From the NCBI GenBank assembly GCA_039105265.1, contig JAPFFF010000021.1:1736001-1800000 (forward strand): 64,000 nucleotides of DNA, read 5' to 3'. The notes below the pieces were generated by a model, which was not told where the DNA came from, ran no database searches, and saw nothing but the letters and a program-made list of their open reading frames with translations. Shown here in pieces: positions 38,326-47,937 of the stretch (its first letter is position 1; each line of letters begins with the position of its first letter). Position numbers and translations under genes: made by a program. The stretch comes from Tritrichomonas musculus. Lineage: Eukaryota > Parabasalia > Tritrichomonadida > Tritrichomonadidae.

Positions 38326-39003
38326 ATGAGTGTTTGGCCACATCCTATTAAAGCTGTAATCTTCGATTGTGATGGAACAATTCTTGATACATTACCAATA
38401 TATTTTCAAACGAATGATAAAATTTTAGGTTTTAAATATCCTCGTGAATTATCAAAACAGACATGTGGGAAAAGTGAAATTGAAATATGCAGAATAATTG
38501 TGAATCATTTTAATCTTCCAATGACACCACAAGAATATCTAGACAAAAGAAATGAAATATTAAATGATACTTTGCCAAATTCAGAACTTATTCCACATGT
38601 TGATGATTTAATCAAAAAATTGAAAAGTATGGGACTTAAGATGTCAGTTGCAACGAGTAGTTTTCGTCGTTTGCATGAGCTGAAAACAAAAAATCATAGA
38701 GATTTATTTTCTCTTTTTGATTACGAAATTTGTGGGGATGATGTTAAAAATGCAAAACCTGCACCAGACTCTTTTCTTCTCGCTGCTTCAAAAATGTGCT
38801 GTTTAAAACCTGAGAATGTGCTTGTTTTTGAAGATGCTACAACAGGTGTCAAAGCTGCGAATAATGCAAATATGCCTGTCGTCGTTTATCATAAAGATAA
38901 TGAAGATTTTCGTTCAAATCTTGAGAGCAATGAAGCGAAGCCGACAGTAATCTTAGAAAAATTTGAAAATTTTGACTACTCCCTATTTAATTGGCAACCA
39001 TAA
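38326..39003 (+). CDS. HAD-superfamily phosphatase (beta-PGM / GS1-like)
   Basis: 225 residues with all four HAD motifs: FDCDGTILDT (D14 nucleophile, D16 acid/base), ATSS (motif II), KPAPDSF (motif III Lys) and FEDATTGVKAA (motif IV). The cap lies between motifs I and II, as in subclass I proteins such as pseudouridine-5'-phosphatase, riboflavin phosphatase and sugar-phosphate phosphatases. The substrate cannot be read from sequence. Soluble, no signal peptide. Intact, with full family length. Confidence 0.9.
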   Translation: MSVWPHPIKAVIFDCDGTILDTLPIYFQTNDKILGFKYPRELSKQTCGKSEIEICRIIVNHFNLPMTPQEYLDKRNEILNDTLPNSELIPHVDDLIKKLKSMGLKMSVATSSFRRLHELKTKNHRDLFSLFDYEICGDDVKNAKPAPDSFLLAASKMCCLKPENVLVFEDATTGVKAANNANMPVVVYHKDNEDFRSNLESNEAKPTVILEKFENFDYSLFNWQP

Positions 39004-39313
39004 TAAATAATAATTTATTTTCCCAAAATTAGATAGATTTTTTAGTAGTTCCCAAAATTAGATAGATCGAATAAATGACATTTTCACTTACCTTTTACGA
39101 TATTCAAATTTGTGTGAACTTATAGAATTTTTTCTTAAAACAATTCAAAATTGAATGTTCAAAAGGTAGGGGAAAATTGATATTATTTTGAAGCAGTTCT
39201 TTAAAATGCATTTTTTATTTCATTTTTAAATAATAATATAATAATAAAATTTAATATAAAGATATTTTAATGAAATTATTATATTTTTATATTTCATAAA
39301 ACAGCTTTAAGTT

Positions 39314-40690
39314 ATGCAGTTGAAATGTAAATGTACCAAGTTGTTCAGTTATTACAAGAAAAAAACAGAAATTGATGTAAATTTGAAGACCAAATCTCTC
39401 TATCATTATCTTTTTATTGACCTTAAAAATAGATTTGATAAATCATTGATCAATTATGTAATATTGCTCATAAAAGGTGATATAATTCATCAAGATTTAA
39501 ATACAGCGAAAAAATTGCTTCATAAATTGCTAAATGAGCTAAATTCATCATATTTTTTGTTGTTAGGAATAATTATGATTAATTAAAGAAAAATATTATG
39601 AAGCAATAAAATTAATTGATGAATCTATAAAAATGAAAAACAGAGAAGCAATGTATGAATATGGAAAAATGATTTTTAGACGAGAATTAGGTGTTAATCA
39701 AGAAGAATCATTAGTTTTTTACCAACAATCAATGAAACAACATTTTTTAAGAGCATTTTTTAAATATGGTTTGATGCTAAATAAAAAAGAGGAAAGCATA
39801 TATTTTATTATATTAGCAGCAGATAAAGTTTATCCTAGAGCAATTTACTATTATGCTTCCATATTAGAAACAAATAAAAAAAATGAGAATTACGCTTACT
39901 ATATGAAGAAGGCTTCTGATTTACGCTCTTTATCTATATAATAATGATAGTGATCAAAATAGTATACAGGAAGCATGCAAATTATTTAACAAAGCAAGTG
40001 ACAAAGGTCTTATCGATTCTATGTTTTATTATGGTTTAATAATTTCAGAAGGAGATGGAGTTCATTATGATCCAACAACTGCTTCTAGATACCTCAAAAT
40101 AATGGACAAGTTGATGCAATGGCTCGATATGGCAACATGCTTTTATTTGGAGAAGGTACATCGCCAGATAAAGAAGAGGCTATTAATTATTTACAAAATG
40201 GTATTCGAAAAGGAAATGCTGAAGAATTACGCCTTCATAAAACAATTTGGACATGATGTTGAGATTGATAAAGAAGAGACAATAAAATATTATAAAATTG
40301 CAATTGATAAAGGTAATGCAGATGCAATGAATAATTATGGTTGTATGTTGCAACATGGAGATAGAATCGATGCTAATAAAGAAGAAGCAATTAAATACTA
40401 TAAATGACAATAGATAAAGGAAACCAAAATGCAATGTATAACTATGCATATATGTTGGATTTTGGTGATGGAATCGAAGTAAATAAAGAAGAAGCAATCA
40501 AGTACTATAAAATGGCAATTGATAAAGATTTTCCAGATGCAATGAACAATTATGCATATTTATTAAATACTGGAGATGGAATTGATGCTAATAAAGAAGA
40601 AGCAATCAAATATTTTAAAATGGCTATTGAGAAAGATTGTTCAGAAGCTATGTATAATTAATATTGGATAACGGAGATGTGGTTAAAGTT
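39314..40690 (+). pseudogene. Decayed Sel1-repeat gene
   Basis: A series of ~36-residue Sel1/TPR-like units (MYEYGKMIFRRELGVNQEES; MFYYGLIISEGDGVHYDP; AMNNYAYLLNTGDGIDANKE) is spread over four frames: 39,314-39,586, 39,633-39,941, 40,021-40,407 and 40,404-40,661, with stops and frameshifts between. The last four units are nearly identical at DNA level, showing recent tandem duplication before or during decay. An N-terminal ~60-residue leader lacks Sel1 signature. Confidence 0.85.
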
Positions 40691-40745
40691 GATTAAATTA
40701 GATGAATCTTTATAAAAGTGATATATTAATATTTTATGAACTTTT

Positions 40746-42100
40746 TCACCACCGGATATGCATATTTGGCGTATTTGGAGGTGGATCACCACCAATAAAA
40801 ACTGCGCTGAAGCTGTCGCCTAGAATACTGAATTTAGCACCTTGGATGGTCGTTTCTGTTGGTAAATAAACAATCTCATTTCTTTTTCCACCGTTTAGGA
40901 AGAGTTCGCCATTATGGTCCCTCCCACATGCGAGAATTTTTCCTTCACGAGTCTCAAAAAACGAGTGAAACAAACCTGCGTAAACTGCCCTAATTTCATT
41001 CCCTGAAAGAGACGAAATTTTGGTAAACGTTGAAACTTTTTCAGTTTCTTTTCCAAGGCCAAGTTGGCCATAACCATTTGTGCCAAATGCAAAAACGAGC
41101 CCTTCTTTGCTAGCTGCTAAACAGGATTCATATGTGCCTGATACACAAACAATTTCATAATTTACGAGTTCATTAACTGATGAAAAGTTGAGGATACAGC
41201 TTTGACTTTGTATAGGAGATGAAAAGACTCTGCCACTAGAACTAGAACAATGAGTAATTAATCGCAAAATGAGACACTCGTTGCCTTCTCTCCATCTGGA
41301 AGAGAAAAAGATGGAATGCGTGAGTTAGGATAATGTTTGATTGAACTTCTATTGAAAAAAATTAACTTCAACTTCACTACTGATTGCTGCTACGTACGTG
41401 TAACCGCCAAAAAGTGACAATGGCTCCTTGCCACAAATGTCAAGAAAAACTGGGTCTCCTTTGTTTATATTTGAATCGCAAAGGACGAGTTGAGAGCATT
41501 TGCTACTGCTTTTAGTAAACTTGTAGAGAGTGTAAGATGCTGAACAAACAGCAGAGACTGGAACGAGATTGCTACCGTCTTTATCGTTGATTGAAAACTC
41601 AGTGAAGTGACTGATTGTTTCTTTAGTGAGTTTGCTGCTGATTCTACAATCATTATTGCTGCCAGCACCTAATAGTTGTCCATTTTTCTTGATAATGACT
41701 GCATGTCCTAAAATAATAGAGTACGACAGAAGTGAAGATGGATCGATGGATAAATTCTGAGGTTGATCAACGAATGTGCTGTTTTCGTGAAGTTGACTGT
41801 GGCTATTTTTACCATCAACAGTGATACTTTGTGCGTATTGCTTCGTTCGAGTTGAATGGTCTTTAGCTTTTTTTAATTCACTTTGTTGATTTAATGCTTG
41901 CTCAAGTTTAATTTTTGTTTGATCTAATTCTTGTTTTGTTTGATCTAATTCTTGTTTTGTTTGATCTAATTCTTGTTTTGTTTGATCTAATTCTTGTTTT
42001 GTTTAATCTAATTCTTGTTTTGTTTGATCTAATTCTTGTTTTGTTTGATCTAATTCTTGTTTTGTTTGATAAAATATATAAAATTCTATTTTTCCTAAAA
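40746..42100 (-). pseudogene. Decayed RCC1-like repeat gene with heptad-repeat coiled coil
   Basis: Reading on the minus strand: a coiled coil of repeated KQELDQT heptads (from ~42,070), then ALNQQSELKKAKDH, then RCC1-like blades (IKKNGQLLGAGSNNDCR; DICGKEPLSLFGGYTYVAAI; GLVFAFGTNGYGQLGLG; REGKILACGRDHNGELFL). One heptad copy carries TAA (near 42,004) and the frame changes near 41,340, so the gene is broken. RCC1-type propellers are guanine-exchange or scaffold modules; this family with heptads is common in trichomonads. Confidence 0.8.
41917..42070 (-). repeat. 21-bp tandem repeat encoding coiled-coil heptads
   Basis: About seven near-perfect copies of a 21-base unit (plus strand TTTGATCTAATTCTTGTTTTG) encode QTKQELD on the minus strand. 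One copy has a point change creating a stop. Confidence 0.9.
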
Positions 42101-42706
42101 TATATCCTGTTGATGTTTTTAAAGAAATTGATGAAGGAATAATTGAATTATAAACTGGATTAGATAAATCAGACTACTATTTCAATGCTACATATAACTT
42201 TTTGCATTCAATTTTAAAATTTTACTTTACCCTCTTCAGAAATTACACATGATTTTCTCTCAAAACTGGTCTGATTAAAAAAAAAAATATTCAATTTTAT
42301 ATTTTATATTATGAAAAAGTTGATTTTTAAAAAATAAATATATGCTGTCCTATTTTCAAGCATCCATCTATCTTCTGGCGTAATTTTGAAAGATATGCCT
42401 CTTTTTTGGGAATAAGAAATTCTTAATGTAATTCGCTTAATTCCATCTCAGCTCTTCCTGTTTCTACGTTTAAACATTACGGATTTGTGTTGTTTAAATT
42501 TTTTTCGAAAAAAAGTATGATAATTGCTTTGTTTAGCTTTAAAAATTCATCCATTGTTTTTATAAAAATGTTAGAAGTTATTTGTCTGGTCCAGTTTATA
42601 TGGCCAAAAAAGCATTATAAATAATTGAATTTGGTTGAATAGTTTATGCATTCGTAAATACCTCAAAAAGTTAATCAATAAAATTTTACTATATTTTTTA
42701 TTGTGA
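42101..42706. other. Spacer with a copied fragment of the downstream gene family
   Basis: 42,066-42,110 matches 42,923-42,965 inside the next gene (both translate ..IYKILFFLK), so a piece of an ankyrin-like relative is fused to the heptad repeats. The rest is AT-rich with no gene. Confidence 0.6.
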
Positions 42707-45298
42707 ATGGAAATTCAGGATTATATCGACCAAAACAAAAATCTTTATATCAATTTTTTCGAATATATCGACAGCCATCAAGATGATAGTCACGGATATC
42801 AAAATTTAACAGATTTTTTAACAACTCATGATTATTTAAATAATGTAGAAAGTTTGACAGAATTTTTACTACTTATCTGTAAAGTATCAAACAATCACAC
42901 CAGAGAGAACAATTTAATTGATAATATATATAAAATTCTATTTTTCCTAAAAGATAATCTAATCCACAATTTTACCAAAGTCGAAATATTCAATATTTTT
43001 AAGGGCAACAAAATTCTTCTTCTATTTTTGTTAACCAATTTAATTGAAATAGATGATACAATTATCAATCTTCTAGATGAATTAGATTATATTAAATATT
43101 TTTATTATTTAGCCAAACCTTTCCTTGACAAAGAAAAGCAGCAAGCAATCGAATTCGACCTGAGTCAAAAAAATGACAAAATATTTGAAAACTTTGAAGA
43201 AAAATGCAAAAAAGGAGAAAATGACGATTTTTTATGCGAATTAATTCGAAATGATGAAGTTGAACAATTTATTCGATACGTTAATCAAAATGTAATTCCA
43301 CTTAATAGTGTTATACACACGTCGATTTTTGAAACGAATCCTTTTCTACTCAAACATGAAAACAAAACGACATTCATTGAATATGCTTCATTTTTTGGCG
43401 CCATTCAAATTTTTCAATACTTACGATTAAATTCAATTGAATTAACAGAATCAGCATGGATATATTCAATTCATTCAAATAATCCAGAATTGTTCAGTCT
43501 TTTCAAAGAAAATATTAACTTGCCTTATAATGAAGCTTTTTTTTCAAGATTGCTTAAAGAAGCAGTAAAATGTCACCACAATGATATTGCAAATTACATA
43601 ATTGAGAACTACGTACGAAATAAATATATGCTAAATAAATTCGCATTTCGTTATCATAATTTTTCATTTCTGACATGTGATATGAAAAGAGATTTGGATT
43701 TCTTTAGTGCAATCAAATATCATCACAACAAACTTGCTAAAATTATGATGAAGACAGATGATTACGTTAAATTAAAAATAAATAATGGTTCAGCTTTGAA
43801 ATTAGCTGCAAATTATAATAATCAAGATATTGTTGATATTTTTTTTTCCAAGATTGGCAACGTTATTGAAAAAAGCTTTTTCAAAAACAACAAAAAAATG
43901 GAAAAAATTATAATTCCGCCAACAATTGTACAAATTAAAGAATCAGCATTTCAAGATTGCATATCACTCAAAGAAGTTGTAATACCGCCATCGGTAACAT
44001 CAATAGGACCATATGCATTCAACAAATGCAAATTGCTGAATCATGTGATAATTCCACCTTCAGTTACCAAAATCGAATCCTTTGCATTTGATGAATGTCC
44101 TAATTTAACTGATTTCCAAGTTGATTTCGATAAAACCACTGATTTTGGATTCCGTGCGTATAATGGATGCCAAAATTTCAAGATAACTTATCAGTTCATC
44201 AATGTTCTTCTATTCACCAGTGTCGACAATAAAAATTACGAAAATTTGAAAAATTATTTTAAAAAAGAACAACCATATAAAATAAGGATAAAAACATTCG
44301 ATTCAAGTGATTATATTGGAACACACATTAGATATTTGTTCAGGTGTGATGTTGTGTTTTTATTTATTGATTCAACAAAAAAAATTAATGAACAATTTTT
44401 ATCTGTAAAAAGTTCTGTTTATGACATGGTTATGTGTTTATATTATTTTCGAATCCATGAAGTAATTGTTGTCGTTGACAAAATGGATGATGAATCTGTA
44501 AATTACAGTAAAGAACGATTTGATGAAATTAAAAATGAAATGACATCTATTTTTATTGAAAATGGATTCAATTCAAACCAGTTTCAATTCGTTCCAATTT
44601 CAGAAGATAAACATGAAAACATTGACAATAAATCATCTAATTTTTCATGGTGGATTGGTCCAACGTTGGCTGAAGTTATCAATTTACTTAAACCTCCAAA
44701 ACGTCAATATTTAGATAAGCTTCGTTTTGTTGTATTACATGGTCCAGACACTGATGATTATGACACTGATCATATTTTGGCTGGAATTGTTAAATCAGGA
44801 GTTTTGTCTATGCCTTGTTATCTTAATTCTGCATCCAATGAAATGCGCAATGCTAACTTATTATATAGAAGAGATACTAATGAAAAAGAATACGCTTATC
44901 CTGGTGAATATGATGATTTTACTTATTTTTATTATTTTCCTTCTAAACGTGATTTGTTGGGAGCTTTAACTGAAAAATTAACGAGACCTCTAAAATGCAT
45001 ATCTTTCACAGCAACATTGATCATTCTTAATTCAATCAGTGAAATAAAGGTTGGATGGGATCCAAATATTCAATTTGTTGGTGGATATTTAAAGTGCAAT
45101 TTGGTCAAAATGGAAAATGGAGAAGAAATTAAAAGCGTCCAAAAATATGAACGTGTTAAAGTTACTTTTGAACCATCTGATTTCTTAGCTTTGGAAACAT
45201 ATGATGATTATCCTGGCATCGGAATTTTCAGCATTACACAAAATAATTTTTTAGTGGCAATTGGTTTGATTTCAAGCGTTGAAAAAAAAAAGCAATAA
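42707..45298 (+). CDS. Ankyrin-like/BspA-LRR protein fused to a degenerate EF-1-alpha-like module
   Basis: 863 residues in one clean frame. Residues ~1-380 are of the trichomonad DUF3447/ankyrin-like type (SAWIYSIHSNNPELFSLFKE). Residues ~383-470 are three BspA LRR units (IKESAFQDCISLKEVVIPPS). From ~495 to the end the sequence follows all three domains of eEF1A: a G-domain stretch VVVDKMDDESVNYSKERFDE, then FVPISED, WWIGPTLAEV and LLKPPKR; domain II (VKSGVLSMPCYL); domain III (FTATLIILN, YDDYPGIGIF, AIGLISSVEKKK). The P-loop GHVDSGKS is replaced by TSVDNKNY, switch I is missing, the DAPGHRDF region is reduced to DSSDYIG without the catalytic His, and NKMD is DKMD. Probably a non-hydrolysing binding module; role unknown. 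Confidence 0.82.
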   Translation: MEIQDYIDQNKNLYINFFEYIDSHQDDSHGYQNLTDFLTTHDYLNNVESLTEFLLLICKVSNNHTRENNLIDNIYKILFFLKDNLIHNFTKVEIFNIFKGNKILLLFLLTNLIEIDDTIINLLDELDYIKYFYYLAKPFLDKEKQQAIEFDLSQKNDKIFENFEEKCKKGENDDFLCELIRNDEVEQFIRYVNQNVIPLNSVIHTSIFETNPFLLKHENKTTFIEYASFFGAIQIFQYLRLNSIELTESAWIYSIHSNNPELFSLFKENINLPYNEAFFSRLLKEAVKCHHNDIANYIIENYVRNKYMLNKFAFRYHNFSFLTCDMKRDLDFFSAIKYHHNKLAKIMMKTDDYVKLKINNGSALKLAANYNNQDIVDIFFSKIGNVIEKSFFKNNKKMEKIIIPPTIVQIKESAFQDCISLKEVVIPPSVTSIGPYAFNKCKLLNHVIIPPSVTKIESFAFDECPNLTDFQVDFDKTTDFGFRAYNGCQNFKITYQFINVLLFTSVDNKNYENLKNYFKKEQPYKIRIKTFDSSDYIGTHIRYLFRCDVVFLFIDSTKKINEQFLSVKSSVYDMVMCLYYFRIHEVIVVVDKMDDESVNYSKERFDEIKNEMTSIFIENGFNSNQFQFVPISEDKHENIDNKSSNFSWWIGPTLAEVINLLKPPKRQYLDKLRFVVLHGPDTDDYDTDHILAGIVKSGVLSMPCYLNSASNEMRNANLLYRRDTNEKEYAYPGEYDDFTYFYYFPSKRDLLGALTEKLTRPLKCISFTATLIILNSISEIKVGWDPNIQFVGGYLKCNLVKMENGEEIKSVQKYERVKVTFEPSDFLALETYDDYPGIGIFSITQNNFLVAIGLISSVEKKKQ

Positions 45299-45512
45299 GT
45301 AAAAAATAGATATCATATATCATTTCCAGGAAATGATAATATCTTAATTATTTACTGGAACGTTTTAGAAGGCATTTACATTCCCCTCTCAAATAATTGA
45401 GTTTAATTTGAAAGGGGGATTCAAATTTCAGAATTTTTGAGCGGTTTCTCAAAACCTTATTATTAGTTTTAAATGATAAATTGAAAATTGAGTTGTATGC
45501 AAAAATGACCTA

Positions 45513-46032
45513 GGCTTTTGTATCCAGTGAACTGAGTGTCCATTTTCGACTTTTTGTAAAAAGCTGTCACTTTTTGTGGACATAAAACTGCTTTTTTATT
45601 TAGTATTTTATTCAAAGATTTGTGTTGAAGTATCCAAAAAATTTTTTATTGGATACTTTATTTTTACTTTAATAAACTCATTAATATCAGAAAAAAAGCA
45701 ATAATAAATGTCTTAAACACATACTATTCTGAATTTTTAAAAAACCTCTCAAATATGAATTATAAACTTTTCAAATTCACTAAGAATGATTTTGACCAAG
45801 AAGATCAACATTTGAAATAAAAAAAAAATTCAATGTAAATTTGGAGCGATATAATTGGTCAAACGAAATATACATTCAAAATAATCAATGAAAATTGAAA
45901 GGTGTATCCAAGATTGAATTAAAGTGTCCATTTTGGTTATTTTGGATCCTCAAATTCTCTCAAAAAATAACGAACAAAAATGAGTATCCATTGGATACTT
46001 TTTGAATACAAACTCGTTTGGACACAAAAGCC
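45513..46032. mobile_element. Mariner-type MITE, 520 bp
   Basis: The ends form a 14-base inverted repeat GGCTTTTGTRTCCA (one R difference), flanked on both sides by TA, the mariner target duplication. Inside are no ORFs but several GTATCC/GTGTCC words in both orientations. Size, TIR and TA flanks fit a non-autonomous Tc1/mariner element. The identity of the autonomous partner is unknown. Confidence 0.75.
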
Positions 46033-46161
46033 TAGAAAATGACTGCCAGTTTAGCTTTTAAAACCTTTATGCAAATAAAAGAATCTCTTATTCCAAGTAA
46101 AAATAATAGCTTTATTTAATAAGATAATTTTAATAATTTATTTGAAAATAAAAAATATTCA

Positions 46162-47322
46162 TTAAATATCACGTGAATTATTAGAATGTTGCTCTTCTTC
46201 ATTTTCATTTCGTAGATTTGAGGCCATATTCATGTATCTTTCTGATTCTTCTTCATCAACATCAATTCCGTCGCCATTTCGAAGCATTAATCCGTAATTC
46301 AACATTCCGCACAAATTTCCATTATCAGCTGCTTTTTTGTAATATTCCGCTGCTGCCTTCTTGTTCTGTCCAATTCCGTCTCCTTCTCTAAGCATGGCTG
46401 CAAGGCTGCACATTGCGTTTGTGACTCCGTTATCAGCAGCTTTTTTAATAAATTTTGCAGCTTCTTTTTTGTCCATATCAACACCTTCACCTTTGAACAG
46501 TAATTGTCCGTAGCTGAAGGAAGCTTCGTAATGACCTTTATCTGCGGCTTTTTTGAAAAATTCAGCAGCTTTTCTCTTATCTTCACTAATTATTTTACCT
46601 TGCTCAAGAATGAGGCCATAAACATACATGGAATCAATTTGTCCTCTTTCTGCAGCCTTTTTTATGAAGTCGGTTCCCTTCTTTTTGTCTTCTTGGGTGC
46701 CATCACCATTAAATAATGCTTGTCCGTAACTTGCCATTGCATTAACGTTTCCTTTGTTTGCAGCTCTTCTAAGATACATTAATGATTCTCGTTGGTTGCT
46801 TTTAACTCCTTCTCCTTCTTCTTCTTCTCCTTCTCTGATCATTATTGCATATGCATGCATTGCGTCAGCATTTCCGTTATCTGCAGATTTTTTGAAATAT
46901 TTTACTGCAAGGTTTTTGTTTTGTTCAACACCGTCGCCTTTGGTTAAAATGATAGCATAATAGAACATAGCCTCATCATTACCTTTGTCTGCTGCCTTTT
47001 TAAAATACATAGCTGCTTCTGCTTTTCTATTATCTGAATCAGTTCCGCCATAAATTAAGCGTGCATAATTAGTCATTCCAAGAACATTTCCCAAATCTGC
47101 TGCCTTTTTGTAATAACTGGCGGATAATGAACGGTTCATTTCAATTCCATCTCCTTCTGACAGCATTTGAGCATAGTAAAGCATTGACATAATGTTCCCT
47201 TTTTCTGCTCCTTGATAAAAATATGATGAAGCTGTCTTTTTATTCTTTTGAACTCCATCTCCTCGATAGAATGATAAACCTTTTCTGAATAATTTCATTG
47301 CTTCTGTTTTATTTGCGGTCAT
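46162..47322 (-). CDS. Sel1-repeat protein
   Basis: 386 residues made almost wholly of about ten 36-residue Sel1 units (AMFYYAIILTKGDGVEQNKN; SMLYYAQMLSEGDGIEMNRS). Each forms a helix pair of a solenoid used for protein binding. The N-terminal ~15 residues and a Glu/Asn/Ser-rich C-terminal tail flank the array. No kinase or membrane segment is present. The frame is intact, unlike the Sel1 genes at 36 and 39-40 kb. Partner unknown; such proteins serve as adaptors. Confidence 0.9.
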   Translation of the reverse strand: MTANKTEAMKLFRKGLSFYRGDGVQKNKKTASSYFYQGAEKGNIMSMLYYAQMLSEGDGIEMNRSLSASYYKKAADLGNVLGMTNYARLIYGGTDSDNRKAEAAMYFKKAADKGNDEAMFYYAIILTKGDGVEQNKNLAVKYFKKSADNGNADAMHAYAIMIREGEEEEGEGVKSNQRESLMYLRRAANKGNVNAMASYGQALFNGDGTQEDKKKGTDFIKKAAERGQIDSMYVYGLILEQGKIISEDKRKAAEFFKKAADKGHYEASFSYGQLLFKGEGVDMDKKEAAKFIKKAADNGVTNAMCSLAAMLREGDGIGQNKKAAAEYYKKAADNGNLCGMLNYGLMLRNGDGIDVDEEESERYMNMASNLRNENEEEQHSNNSRDI

Positions 47323-47860
47323 TTAACTATGATGTATAATTATAAATGAACTACATGGCATATATTATATCATATGAAAATTTTGAACTTTTTAATTGAA
47401 AATTTTCATTGAAATTCTTTTTTTTTTTTTTTTTTTTTGTTATTAAAATTTTCAATTAGAATTTTCCAATAGAATTTTCCATTAGAATTTTCCATATTAA
47501 ATTTGTGCTTTTTGTCATATAACAAGACCAATTTGAATACCAAACTATTTTTTCTCCTAAATAAGATAGCAGAAAATCTAATGGAAAATTTTAATAACAA
47601 AAAAATCCAATTGGATTTGAATTAGATTTTAAACTATCTTATTTAAGTAATCTAATTCAAATAAGATAAAATTATGAAGAAAAACATAAAATGGAGAAAA
47701 AGATCAAATTTTTTTTTTCAACTAATTAGAAATGTCTCTCTTGATGATTTTATTGTTTATGTTAACAAGAATAATTTAGCACAAGTCTTAAATCGCCTGT
47801 AAATTCAACTGCGATTGTAAAAAACTTAATCATAAATCAAATATAAAATTCAAAAATGCA

Positions 47861-47897
<37 letters not shown>

Positions 47898-47937
47898 GTA
47901 AATAAAATAGTTTTTAAATACGATTTGCTTTAATCAT
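47323..47937. other. Spacer with a foldback repeat and A/T homopolymers
   Basis: Contains the inverted repeat 47,431-47,605, short TTAGAATTTTCCA direct repeats inside it, and an A run of more than 30 bases at 47,860-47,894. No gene. Confidence 0.65.
47431..47605. repeat. Foldback inverted repeat
   Basis: The left arm (47,431-47,460, ...GTTATTAAAATTTTCAATTAGA) and the reverse complement of 47,577-47,605 agree over about 29 bases with one mismatch and one T length difference; the loop is ~116 bases. Possibly a MITE-like foldback or a cruciform-prone spacer. Confidence 0.7.

Noticed and set aside
41915-42142. Plus-strand ORF of FDLILVL repeats resembling a membrane protein
   Set aside because: It is the antisense of the KQELDQT heptads that belong to the RCC1-like pseudogene on the minus strand.
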